From positions 22,867 to 86,866 of IMG/VR virus record IMGVR_UViG_3300035670_000114: a stretch of DNA of 64,000 nt. One strand, written 5' to 3'. Positions 56,391 through 63,706 of this stretch are shown here, one piece after another. The stretch comes from a virus. The position numbers and the translations under genes are program-made. Every line of letters starts with the position of its first letter. Positions within the stretch are counted from its first letter, which is position 1. The notes beneath the pieces are model-generated. The model made no database searches and had not been told where the DNA came from. It saw nothing but the letters and a program-made list of their open reading frames with translations.

Positions 56391-56801
56391 ATGTCGCAAT
56401 CGCAAGACCTTTTCTTGGAGGCCACGCGCCTTCACCTTCGCTTTCCGTCGTCCCGTGGTGAGCTGACCACCGAAGATCTGTGGGACGTGCCCCTGCGGGC
56501 GCCGGGTCGTGACTTCAGCCTTGACTTCATCGCCAGGGAGCTGCATCAGCAACTCACCCAGGCTGGGCAGCCTTCCTTCGTGGACGACGAGAGTCCGGCG
56601 ACTGGCCGGCTTTCGCTGCAGCTTGAGGTCGTCAAGGCCGTCATTGCCGTCAAGAAGGAGGCCCAGACGGCGAAAGAGCGGCAGGCCGAGTTGGAGGCTC
56701 GTCGTCGACTGCTCAAGCAGGCCGTCAAGGCCAAGGAGGAGGAGTCGCTGACGGCGATGTCCCTGGCGCAGCTCAGGGAGGAGCTAGAGCGTCTGTCCTG
56801 A
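56391..56801 (+). CDS. Helical partner protein of the 661-aa gene
   Basis: The protein has 136 aa. Pattern LFLEATRLHLRFPSSRGELT, TEDLWDVPL, then long helices (VVKAVIAVKKEAQTAKERQA) and a closing MSLAQLREELERL occurs in a small conserved phage family. Start lies 8 nt after the previous stop; its stop overlaps the next ATG (TGATG). Confidence 0.65.
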   Translation: MSQSQDLFLEATRLHLRFPSSRGELTTEDLWDVPLRAPGRDFSLDFIARELHQQLTQAGQPSFVDDESPATGRLSLQLEVVKAVIAVKKEAQTAKERQAELEARRRLLKQAVKAKEEESLTAMSLAQLREELERLS

Positions 56802-57667
56802 TGGAGCACTCGCATGCGTCAAGGCTTGCCTTTGCCAGCCTGCTTGGTTGGCCGGAGGCGGACCGCTACCCGGCGCTGCGAGGTGGGGCCTGCTGCAGGA
56901 GTGCGCACCGTGGTCGTTCGACCGCTCGCGCACTTCACTCTTCGAAGTTGGCGTATGGCTGCATAGGGTTTCGCCTCTTCGCCACGTGCTACAGTCCATG
57001 TTGTCTTTCGCAAATCGCTTCTATGTCCACCACCACGCAAACCTGGGCCAAGGTTGGGCGCCAGTTGACCGTTGCGCTGCCCGACGGCGTTGAGCTCGTC
57101 CTCCTGGAGATTCCTGCCGGCGAATTCCTGATGGGTTCGCCCGACAACGAGCCGGGGCGATACGCCGACGAGGGGCCGCAGCACAAGGTCGTCATCGACA
57201 AGCCCTTCTACCTGGGCGAGACGGAGGTGACGCAACGGCAATGGCGCTCGATTGCGGCGCTGCCCAAGGTCAAGATCGACCTCAAGCCCGACCCCTCCCA
57301 CTTCAAGGGTGACGACCTGCCGGTCGAATCCATCAACTGGCACGAAAGCCAGGAGGCCGCCGCCCGTGTAGCCGCCTACACCGGCCTGGGCTTCGGCCTG
57401 CCGTCTGAGGCCAAGTGGGAGTACGCCTGTCGGGCGGGTACCACGACCCGCTACTACACGGGTGACACCATTACGAGCAACGACGCCAACTTCGACGACT
57501 CGGCCAATGGCGGGGTCTACCGAGCCAAGACCACGCCGGTTAAGACCTTCAAGCCCAACCCCTGGGGCCTGTACGACATGCACGGGAACCTGTGGGAGTG
57601 GTGTGACGACGACTGGCATCCGAACTACAACGGGGCGCCGACTGACGGCAGCTCCTGGCGCGACTGA
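56801..57667 (+). CDS. FGE/SUMF1-like protein lacking its C-terminal part, with an N-terminal FGE-type module
   Basis: The frame encodes 288 aa. The first 74 residues hold YPALRGGACCRSAHRG...GCIGFRLFATC, a C-terminal-type FGE module. From the internal ATG at 57023 (214 aa) it is a classical FGE start: LLEIPAGEFLMGSPDNE, FYLGETEVTQRQW, PVESINWHES, FGLPSEAKWEYACRAGT, NPWGLYDMHGNLWEW. It stops at DGSSWRD, just where RVLRGGSW...GFR should follow. TGCTACAGT lies 28 nt before the internal ATG, so a separate shorter product is likely. The catalytic C-terminal Cys region is absent from its normal place. Confidence 0.7.
   Translation: MEHSHASRLAFASLLGWPEADRYPALRGGACCRSAHRGRSTARALHSSKLAYGCIGFRLFATCYSPCCLSQIASMSTTTQTWAKVGRQLTVALPDGVELVLLEIPAGEFLMGSPDNEPGRYADEGPQHKVVIDKPFYLGETEVTQRQWRSIAALPKVKIDLKPDPSHFKGDDLPVESINWHESQEAAARVAAYTGLGFGLPSEAKWEYACRAGTTTRYYTGDTITSNDANFDDSANGGVYRAKTTPVKTFKPNPWGLYDMHGNLWEWCDDDWHPNYNGAPTDGSSWRD
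56987..56995 (+). promoter_or_regulatory. Extended -10-like motif TGCTACAGT inside the frame
   Basis: Lies 28 nt before the internal ATG at 57023 of the FGE-like gene. Confidence 0.5.
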
Positions 57668-57703
57668 TCGGATTCGGCAGCGCCAAGCACGCCAACTGCT
57701 GCT

Positions 57704-57747
57704 CGGCGATTCCCGGGGCAACTCTCCCGGGGTCGCCGTTTAGTTTT
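57704..57747 (+). terminator. Strong terminator after the truncated FGE gene
   Basis: CGGCGA/TCGCCG outer stem extended by a CCCGGGG-type inner stem, then TTTAGTTTT. Confidence 0.8.
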
Positions 57748-57807
57748 GCTGAAGTGATGCGGGCCCAGTCCTGTCGCGCTTCGTGATTCCACCCCGAACT
57801 TTTCCGC
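57748..57807. other. Short spacer before the module array genes
   Basis: No gene and no clear promoter hexamer at the usual spacing is seen. Transcription of the following module genes may rely on readthrough or an unrecognised promoter. Confidence 0.3.
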
Positions 57808-58164
57808 ATGACTTCCTCTGATTCCGAGGCGTCACAGCCTCTTAACGTTGACTTCCGTCTGACCTGGGTTGCGCCGGCTGCTGGCTACAAGAAGTTGAGG
57901 CCGTTGCGTGGTGGTCCCTGGACGGATAGCCCCAGGTATTGCAGGTCGGCCCAGCGTCCTCCTCTGGGGGTCGGTAGCGCTTACAGCTTTATCGGTGTTC
58001 GCTTGGCCTGCCTTGAGCCGGCTACCGGTGAGGAGGGATGCAGATTGTTGCGCGGCGGCTCCTGGTACGACGACCCCAGGGACTGCCGCTCGGCCTATCG
58101 CGGCCACTACGAGCCCGACGACGCCATCAACGATGTCGGCTTCCGCGTGGCCTGCCTCCCCTAG
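57808..58164 (+). CDS. Double FGE C-terminal-module protein
   Basis: The protein has 118 aa. Module 1: LRGGPWTDSPRYCRSAQR...IGVRLAC. Module 2: LLRGGSWYDDPRDCRSAYRG...NDVGFRVAC. Module 2 is close to the canonical FGE end and could complete the fold of the truncated core encoded upstream. No other domain is present. Confidence 0.72.
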   Translation: MTSSDSEASQPLNVDFRLTWVAPAAGYKKLRPLRGGPWTDSPRYCRSAQRPPLGVGSAYSFIGVRLACLEPATGEEGCRLLRGGSWYDDPRDCRSAYRGHYEPDDAINDVGFRVACLP

Positions 58165-58219
58165 GACCTTTCTCTCGACCCTTGAGCCCTCACTCCTTTG
58201 GCCTAATCCGCTGCTTCTG

Positions 58220-58408
58220 ATGACTGATCAAACCTGGCATCACGTCGGCACCTGGCGGTGTCCTCACTGTGGGACCGAGCAGGAGGCCGTGGTTGCGCAC
58301 ACTAGGCCCGACTGGACGCCGATCGGCAACTGCTGCCGGTGCCATCGCTCGCTGGCGGGTGACCCAAGTGAAGACAGGGTCTTGACATCCGGCGATGGAC
58401 GGGGCTAG
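58220..58408 (+). CDS. Small zinc-ribbon protein (62 aa)
   Basis: ATG at 58220. Cys pairs in TWRCPHCGTEQEAVV and GNCCRCHRSLAGD form a likely zinc ribbon. Lies between two module genes. Confidence 0.6.
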   Translation: MTDQTWHHVGTWRCPHCGTEQEAVVAHTRPDWTPIGNCCRCHRSLAGDPSEDRVLTSGDGRG

Positions 58409-58435
58409 GGTTGCGTGGTGTTTCTGGAGAATTCC

Positions 58436-58879
58436 ATGGCGACGAGTGGCTGCATTTGGATCGACAAGCACCTTGTCAACCTGGACTCAATTGCTTTCAT
58501 ACGATCTCCTTTTGCGGTTTGCACGGGGCGATATGAGTACGTTCAGACGCCCTTTCCGCATTACGTGAACTTCTACATGAGCAGGGTCGGGTTTCAGCTT
58601 GCTGGGGTCGAGCATGGGATTTACTGTGACTCCGACTCGTATCGAGGTCCCCGGTTGACCGATCAGGCAAGGTCTACGTTCAGGAAGGCCGATCGGGAAG
58701 TGGTCGTCAACCTGCTGACCGAATGGGCCCTTGAGGAGGTGAATGCCAAAAGGCAGTCCTCAATGCTGTTCCGTCGTGTGGCGATGGAGCGCTGGGGACT
58801 GGCTTCGTCGCAGGTGCCATTCGAGGTGCCATCCGTTGAACAGGTTCTTGAGGCTAGCCTGCAGGAGGTGCTGAAGTGA
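58436..58879 (+). CDS. Hypothetical protein
   Basis: The protein has 147 aa from the ATG at 58436; a GTG at 58415 is possible. N-terminal strand-rich (SGCIWIDKHLVNLDSIAFIR, YVNFYMSRVGFQLAGVEHGI), C-terminal helical. GTGA overlap with the next gene. Confidence 0.55.
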   Translation: MATSGCIWIDKHLVNLDSIAFIRSPFAVCTGRYEYVQTPFPHYVNFYMSRVGFQLAGVEHGIYCDSDSYRGPRLTDQARSTFRKADREVVVNLLTEWALEEVNAKRQSSMLFRRVAMERWGLASSQVPFEVPSVEQVLEASLQEVLK

Positions 58880-59559
58880 GTTTTGTTTCGCGACGCGGTG
58901 CAAGCTGGTGGTCCACTGGTCCCCGTGTAGGTGGTTCTCCCCGTTGTATGGGCAATACCCCCGATACGCGTGCCTTTACCGGCCTCCGCCTCTATTGCGC
59001 CCCCTTAGCCGAAGAGCACCCCACCCCTGGTATCATCCCCCATCAGACCAATGCCCAGGGGGCCGTGGTTGGCGGCGGTTGGGCCAACCCCCTCGTCCAT
59101 TGCCGCTCGACCTCCCGTCACGGGCCACAGCAGTCATCGAAGCGCTGTACCCGGGGCTTCCGCCTCTATTGCTCCTCAATCTCCGACCAGCGCCATGACT
59201 ACGCCGACCTACTGGAGGTGGCGATCGAATGCACCCGCGCCGAGAGGGCGGTGGAGCTGGCTGACCTCAAGAAAAGGCTCGCGGCGCTTGATGCCTGCGG
59301 CGACAAGGTGAGTGCGGCGGCGTTTGGCTACCTGTTTGCTCGCAAGGAGCTGCTGCGTGGTGCGTCCTCGCTAGAGGAGGCCATGGAGTCGGAAGAGCTG
59401 AACCCCTGGAAGGCGCGGGTAATTGACGCACTAGTCGTCAACTTCTTGCTGAACGAGGAGAACGAGCGCGATCCGAAGCTGGCCTTGCGTGACATCGCCG
59501 AGTTCGAGCAACTGGTGGCCAGGGATCCCGTCTTGAATCCGAGGCCCGAAGCCGACTAG
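58876..59559 (+). CDS. Double FGE-module protein with helical C-terminus
   Basis: The protein has 227 aa with a GTG start. Module 1: SRRGASWWSTGP...FTGLRLYC. Module 2: VVGGGWANPLVHCRSTSR...TRGFRLYC. Residues about 110-227 are helical (YADLLEVAIECTRAERAVEL, LALRDIAEFEQLVARDPVLN). Modules have drifted far from FGE but keep both ends. Confidence 0.68.
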   Translation: MSFVSRRGASWWSTGPRVGGSPRCMGNTPDTRAFTGLRLYCAPLAEEHPTPGIIPHQTNAQGAVVGGGWANPLVHCRSTSRHGPQQSSKRCTRGFRLYCSSISDQRHDYADLLEVAIECTRAERAVELADLKKRLAALDACGDKVSAAAFGYLFARKELLRGASSLEEAMESEELNPWKARVIDALVVNFLLNEENERDPKLALRDIAEFEQLVARDPVLNPRPEAD

Positions 59560-59594
59560 CTCCAGTAATCCCTCGTCCACTTACCTCCGATCAA

Positions 59595-60794
59595 ATGACT
59601 TCGTTTCTTGATGCGCTGAAGAAGGTCAGGCTGCCTTGGTTTTCGTCAATCGGCAACGGCAATCCTGGTCCGGTTGAGTCTACTGACCTGCAGGGGGCTT
59701 CATTTATCATGCGCGGCGGCTCCTGGATCGACTACCCCGGGGAATGCCGCTTAGCCGAACGTGCCCACGGCAGGCCTGACCTCGCTGACGACCTTGTCGG
59801 CTTTCGTCTTTTCTGCTCCCCCCTCCCTGATCGGCCCAAGATCGCGCCCCCGCCTGTAATGCGCGGCAGCTCTTGGCCTGATTTCCCCGTGGTTTGTCGC
59901 TCGGCCTACCGCGACTACGACGTACTTGACGGTGTCGACGACCTTGTCGGCCTCCGCCTCTCCTGCTCCTACCCACTTGATCGCCTGAAGAAGACAAGCC
60001 GTTCTGTTGTGCGTGGTTCCGACTGGGCTCAGGCCATTGCGAGACGCCGCTCGACTTACCGCCTCTTCAGCGGTTCCGCTAACACCAGCGACACCATCGG
60101 CCTCCGCCTCTCCTGCTCCTATCCGTCTAATCTCCCCAAGGCCGCAGTCTCCCTTGTCTCGCGTGGCAGCTCTTGGCTCAGCGCCCCCGGGCGTTGCTGT
60201 TCAGCCTTCCGCAACAACGACACATCCGACTGCGTCGACCACCTTATCGGCCTCCGCCTCTCCTGCTCCTCCCTCCCCGCTCAACCAATGGCCGCCAACT
60301 CGCCCAGCCTGTCGAATTCACCCGACAATCCGACCGCCGATTCACCTGATTCGTCGAACTTACTCAGTGAATCGTTTCTCAAGGAGGCGTCGCTGGACGA
60401 TATTTGTCATCTTGCGCAGACGCCGGTTAACTGTTTCCTCTCGGATTCCGGCAGAGCGATACTCTATTCCGCCTTCAAGTGGTCGAATTCACCACAAGGA
60501 TCGGGCTACTGGGCCAAACTGTCTACGCTTCGGCGACCCTTCACCCGGTCCGACAAGGTGATCCTGCTCGACTGGATCAAGCAAATCGAAGCCAGGGAGG
60601 CGCAGCAGGCCGCCGATACCACGCCTCAACCAAGCGCCACCACCCCACGAACACTCCAACCCACCCCAACCCCCACCCGCCAACAGGCCGCCGACGCCCT
60701 GCTTGACCTGGCGCTGGCGTGCGACCCCAAGAGTCCACAGGCTCGTGATGCGCTGCGGGTGCTGCAGGCTGTGGTGGAGTCGTTACCCAAATAA
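59595..60794 (+). CDS. Tandem array of four FGE C-terminal-like modules
   Basis: The protein has 399 aa. Residues about 37-230 contain four modules of about 49-51 aa: MRGGSWIDYPGECRLAER...VGFRLFC, MRGSSWPDFPVVCRSAYR...VGLRLSC, VRGSDWAQ...IGLRLSC, SRGSSWLSAPGRCCSAFR...IGLRLSC. Each is linked by a short Pro/Leu-rich segment (PLPDRPK, YPLDRLKK, YPSNLPKA, SLPAQPMA). A Ser/Pro-rich spacer and a C-terminal helical domain (FLKEASLDDICHLAQTPVNC, DKVILLDWIKQIEAREAQQA) follow. The end sequence GGCCTCCGCCTCTCCTGCTC is nearly identical in repeats 2-4, while middles vary strongly. Confidence 0.75.
   Translation: MTSFLDALKKVRLPWFSSIGNGNPGPVESTDLQGASFIMRGGSWIDYPGECRLAERAHGRPDLADDLVGFRLFCSPLPDRPKIAPPPVMRGSSWPDFPVVCRSAYRDYDVLDGVDDLVGLRLSCSYPLDRLKKTSRSVVRGSDWAQAIARRRSTYRLFSGSANTSDTIGLRLSCSYPSNLPKAAVSLVSRGSSWLSAPGRCCSAFRNNDTSDCVDHLIGLRLSCSSLPAQPMAANSPSLSNSPDNPTADSPDSSNLLSESFLKEASLDDICHLAQTPVNCFLSDSGRAILYSAFKWSNSPQGSGYWAKLSTLRRPFTRSDKVILLDWIKQIEAREAQQAADTTPQPSATTPRTLQPTPTPTRQQAADALLDLALACDPKSPQARDALRVLQAVVESLPK
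59703..60275 (+). repeat. Four tandem ~150-bp FGE-module repeats
   Basis: Four units with conserved GCGTGGCAGCTCTTGG-like starts and GGCCTCCGCCTCTCCTGCTC ends and divergent centres, inside the 399-aa gene. Confidence 0.75.
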
Positions 60795-60808
60795 CCCTCA
60801 GGTTATTT
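60789..60808. terminator. Hairpin between convergent genes
   Basis: An 8-bp perfect stem AAATAACC/GGTTATTT with a CTCA loop overlaps both stop codons, working as a shared bidirectional hairpin. Confidence 0.55.
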
Positions 60809-60961
60809 GTCGCTGGTGTGGAGCCAGTCGGGGAGCCAGGGCCAGCGGGTGTCGGCTTGCTTGAGGAGCCAGCGGCCGACGCGGATGGCGATGGGCTCGT
60901 AGATGGTCTTGAAGATCACCAGGGCGACGAAGGCATCGAGGCTAATGTGCAGATCTTGCAC
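60803..60961 (-). CDS. Small membrane-associated-type protein (52 aa, minus strand)
   Basis: GTG at 60961 gives 52 aa: ISLDAFVALVIFKTIYEPIA, GRWLLKQADTRWPWLPDWLH. The hydrophobic first half and aromatic tail look like a real small phage protein. It lies in an otherwise gene-free 240-bp stretch and converges on the module array gene. No ribosome-binding site is seen. Confidence 0.55.
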   Translation of the reverse strand: MQDLHISLDAFVALVIFKTIYEPIAIRVGRWLLKQADTRWPWLPDWLHTSDK

Positions 60962-61001
60962 AGGTTGATCGCGGGTTCTTTAGCGTTCCGAGCGTTGCCG
61001 C

Positions 61002-61010
61002 TGGTAAGAT
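61002..61010 (+). promoter_or_regulatory. Extended -10-like motif TGGTAAGAT
   Basis: Lies exactly 23 nt before the ATG at 61033, supporting that start over ATG 61009. Confidence 0.5.
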
Positions 61011-61032
61011 GGATGCAGTTCGACGGCTCGGG

Positions 61033-61731
61033 ATGACCGAACTTGTTTTGATTGTTGACACCGAGACGACCGGGTTGAACCCGGAGGAAGGCTTCTGCAT
61101 TGAGCTGGGGGCCATTCTGTTTTCGGTGCGGCATCGGCGGACGGTCGCCCAGGTGTCGGTGTTGATGCCGTGCTTCGAGAATCCGGCCGAGCCCATTAAC
61201 GGGATCTCGGCGGCTCTGTCGAGGGTGGCCGATACGGCGCTCGTTGATGCCGGTATCGCTGCCTTCAACAGGATGCTGGAGCAGGCGGACGTGCTGCTGG
61301 CGCATAATGCCGAGTTCGACAGTAAGTGGTTTGGGGTTGGGGCGCTGCCGCCGGTCCACAAGCCGTGGGTGTGCAGCATGTCGGACATCCCGTGGCCGAA
61401 GGAGCTGGGGCTCAAGGGTCGGCCGTCGGTGACGGCGCTGGCGCTGGCGCATGGGGTGCCGGTGTGGGCGGCTCACCGGGCGCTCACCGATTGCATCTAC
61501 CTGGCGCAGGTACTGGAGCGGCGGAACGACCTGGAGGAGCTGCTGGAGGCCGCGATGCAGCCCAGGCAGTGGTATGCGGCGCTGGTGAGCTACGACGACC
61601 GGCAGCTTGCGAAGGATGCCGGCTTCTCGTGGGATGGGCAGCGGAAGCTGTGGTTGCGGCGCATGAGCGAGGCCGAGACGGCGGCCCTGGGGTTCAAGGT
61701 GCGGGCGGTTGAGGCAGGGGGTAAGCAGTGA
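61033..61731 (+). CDS. DnaQ-like DEDDh 3'-5' exonuclease with C-terminal extra domain
   Basis: The protein has 232 aa from the ATG at 61033. Exo I: LVLIVDTETTGLNPEEGF. Exo II: LLAHNAEFDSKWF. Exo III: AAHRALTDCIYLAQVL with the catalytic His and Asp. A C-terminal element (YDDRQLAKDAGFSWDGQRKLW) resembles DUF5710. It could proofread or degrade host DNA. No polymerase gene was recognised nearby. Confidence 0.85.
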   Translation: MTELVLIVDTETTGLNPEEGFCIELGAILFSVRHRRTVAQVSVLMPCFENPAEPINGISAALSRVADTALVDAGIAAFNRMLEQADVLLAHNAEFDSKWFGVGALPPVHKPWVCSMSDIPWPKELGLKGRPSVTALALAHGVPVWAAHRALTDCIYLAQVLERRNDLEELLEAAMQPRQWYAALVSYDDRQLAKDAGFSWDGQRKLWLRRMSEAETAALGFKVRAVEAGGKQ

Positions 61732-61882
61732 TGGGGTTAGAAATGGGTGGCCTTTGTTTTTGTGTAAATTATCGGAGAGTTATGGCCTGGCCTGGGGTTT
61801 CGGGGAATTATGATTATTTCGGGGGTAATATGGGGGTGATTGCAGGTATGAAGGGGGTTGTTGAGTTTGGGGGGAATGGGGT
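61732..61882 (+). other. G-rich non-coding tract
   Basis: About 150 bp after the exonuclease contain roughly ten runs of three to six G on the plus strand separated by short T/A-rich segments, with almost no C. Such a sequence can form G-quadruplexes. No gene is seen within it. Confidence 0.7.
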
Positions 61883-62128
61883 ATGAGGTGGGGGGTCGGG
61901 CCGCTAACCATCATTCTATATCTTTCCGTAATTTATGCCGTTTTTACGGATCACCTAAACCTAACACAAGCCTTCCTGATAATCCTCGGCTTCCTCCTGC
62001 AGCGAATTATCGCGCTGCTGACCCAGATCCAGGCAATTTCGGCCGAAATCCTGCTGATCTGCATGGAAGACGACGAAATTCCCGGCGAAGACGACGACGA
62101 CGAGCCTTTTGTCCTCCCCGTACCGTAG
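61883..62128 (+). CDS. Small membrane protein with acidic tail
   Basis: The protein has 81 aa. Two hydrophobic segments (PLTIILYLSVIYAVFT and QAFLIILGFLLQRIIALL), then a strongly acidic tail (CMEDDEIPGEDDDDEPF). Base composition here is AT-richer than the neighbours. Role unknown. Confidence 0.6.
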   Translation: MRWGVGPLTIILYLSVIYAVFTDHLNLTQAFLIILGFLLQRIIALLTQIQAISAEILLICMEDDEIPGEDDDDEPFVLPVP

Positions 62129-62164
62129 AATCGACTAGAAATCAGCTTTTCGCCCCTCCTCCGC

Positions 62165-62587
62165 ATGCCCTTCTTCCCCAAAGGAGTCTCCCTCGACCCC
62201 AAAACTGGCGCCAATTCCAAGTGCCGGCTCTTCCTCGCCCTCTTTAAGGACGGCCGCCTGACTCGCGGCAACGTCCAAGCCGCCGCTTACGACGGAAGCT
62301 CCGTCTGGTTCGACACCCAGCACCGCTTCGGCCCCCTGAAATTCAACACCCGGACGCGACTTCCGGCCTGCCTGAACGACTCGAAGTTTGAGAGCGACGC
62401 CTACTTCATCTCAAGGGATCCCAGGGAGGTCGAGGAGTGGGCCAACCGCAGACTCAGGGCCATCCGCGACGCCCTCCAGCTATCTCAGACCCGGGCCATT
62501 GTCCGCCTGCAGCTCGCCGACAAGCTCCTCAAGGAATCCGACGACCTGCTGGCCGGCTCCTTTGACGACGAAGGTGGCGCCTGCTAG
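62165..62587 (+). CDS. Hypothetical protein
   Basis: The protein has 140 aa. Pattern: KCRLFLALFKDGRLTRGNVQ, WANRRLRAIRDALQLSQTRA. The final stop overlaps the next promoter-like motif. No family is recognised. Confidence 0.55.
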   Translation: MPFFPKGVSLDPKTGANSKCRLFLALFKDGRLTRGNVQAAAYDGSSVWFDTQHRFGPLKFNTRTRLPACLNDSKFESDAYFISRDPREVEEWANRRLRAIRDALQLSQTRAIVRLQLADKLLKESDDLLAGSFDDEGGAC

Positions 62588-62590
62588 GAT
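62582..62590 (+). promoter_or_regulatory. Promoter-like motif TGCTAGGAT
   Basis: Overlaps the previous stop codon and lies exactly 23 nt before the ATG at 62613. Confidence 0.55.
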
Positions 62591-62612
62591 CATCGAGCAA
62601 CCGCAATTCGAC

Positions 62613-62864
62613 ATGTCTTCCGAAACCGCTACCTCCCAAGCGTCCTCCTTCCCCAACGGCTACATCGCCTTCTACCGGGACCTCCAAGCGCTGATTGACC
62701 GCCACGAGACCCTGCCCGTGGCGCTGATCAACGCGGCCTTGCATCAGGCGATCTTCTCCCACTGCTTCCGCCTCTCCCTGGAGGAGCTCGCCGGGGACGC
62801 CGTCCTCGTCGAAGGCTCCGAGGAACCCGAAACCTACGCCCCGGAGGACGAGCTCACCACCTGA
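62613..62864 (+). CDS. Small hypothetical protein
   Basis: The protein has 83 aa from the ATG at 62613 (YIAFYRDLQALIDRHETLPV, LINAALHQAIFSHCFRLSLE). Helical with an acidic tail. Function unknown. Confidence 0.58.
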   Translation: MSSETATSQASSFPNGYIAFYRDLQALIDRHETLPVALINAALHQAIFSHCFRLSLEELAGDAVLVEGSEEPETYAPEDELTT

Positions 62865-62890
62865 AGGCCTTTACTGCAACCAGAAACACC

Positions 62891-62912
62891 AGGGCGGGTC
62901 ACTCCGCCCTTT
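62891..62912. terminator. Bidirectional hairpin between convergent genes
   Basis: AGGGCGG/CCGCCCT stem with a 6-nt loop, followed by TTTCTG on the plus strand. The minus-strand gene's stop codon lies in the loop. Confidence 0.55.
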
Positions 62913-63279
62913 CTGCTGAACCCTTGACCTGGGCCCTGACCTCCGCGTAGACCTCGGGCCTGTCGACGTGGATCGACTTAGGCCCCGTGTAGGCGTGCCC
63001 TTGGTTGAGGTGCCCCGCAATCATAATTGCAATCCGGTAGCCACTGGTCCGGCTCGCCCAATACTGACTATATATATGGATGTCCACCACGTTGGCGCCG
63101 ATCTTGGCCTCGTAGGTGCCGCGTTCCCTTGACCGCCTGACCTTGTAGCCGTAAACGACGGCGATCCCCTTGTCCCACCCGTCTTCAAGCGGCGGAAAGT
63201 GAACGCCGTAGCCGTCTACCCTATCGCTGTTGAAGCAGCCTTCGTACTTGTATGGCTCCTCGGTTGGTGGCAGATACAT
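62899..63279 (-). CDS. Hypothetical protein (minus strand)
   Basis: The protein has 126 aa from the ATG at 63279. Pattern: YLPPTEEPYKYEGCFNSDRV, KGIAVVYGYKVRRSRERGTY, then VVDIHIYSQYWASRTSGYRI. Strand-rich. No family is recognised. The 154 bp upstream hold no gene. Confidence 0.55.
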   Translation of the reverse strand: MYLPPTEEPYKYEGCFNSDRVDGYGVHFPPLEDGWDKGIAVVYGYKVRRSRERGTYEAKIGANVVDIHIYSQYWASRTSGYRIAIMIAGHLNQGHAYTGPKSIHVDRPEVYAEVRAQVKGSAERAE

Positions 63280-63433
63280 GTTCTGAAGCTCCCCTCGGGT
63301 CCCGCCCTGGCTGCGGGTGCTCAAGGATTCCTTGCGTGAGTCTCGTGCGTTCGGTCGAGCAGGCATCCGGGTCCAGGGAGATCTTCCCAAGGGTAGCTGT
63401 CGATTTGAACCCGCGACCGACCCATGGCGCCGC

Positions 63434-63706
63434 TCAACCCTCGGGGCTTAAGTGGGCTACCACCTTGTCGATTATGTATTGCGGCACGACCGGCGGCTTT
63501 GGCGCCCACCGTGTCTTCGATTTCCTCCAGGCCTGCGCACGAGGATCCCATTGAGCGATCCGATTAAGCAGCGTCCGCCGCCCGTTGCTGCGGTAGAAGC
63601 GCACCATGTTGGGATCGCCACTGAAGATCGGATCCTGGGTGACGAGCCACCCGACCCCTGGCGTGTTCGCGTTCGTGCGCGAGTCGTAGATGACGTGCGA
63701 CAACAT
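63434..63706 (-). CDS. Hypothetical protein (minus strand)
   Basis: The protein has 90 aa (HVIYDSRTNANTPGVGWLVT, MVRFYRSNGRRTLLNRIAQW). Basic, alpha/beta. Its ATG overlaps the stop of the upstream paralog by one base (TGATG), so the two are coupled. Confidence 0.55.
   Translation of the reverse strand: MLSHVIYDSRTNANTPGVGWLVTQDPIFSGDPNMVRFYRSNGRRTLLNRIAQWDPRAQAWRKSKTRWAPKPPVVPQYIIDKVVAHLSPEG

Noticed and set aside
56801-60794. Complete diversity-generating retroelement
   Set aside because: No reverse transcriptase (no YxDD-type domain), no Avd-like gene and no convincing template repeat are visible in this window, so only the target-like modules are claimed.
60818-61036. Plus-strand 72-aa frame
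   Set aside because: Low-complexity Gly/Glu/Ala product; the minus-strand frame over the same DNA has a better protein-like sequence and the exonuclease start lies at 61033.
63370-63436. tRNA-like GCGGGTTCAAATC on the minus strand
   Set aside because: The T stem does not pair and no cloverleaf forms.
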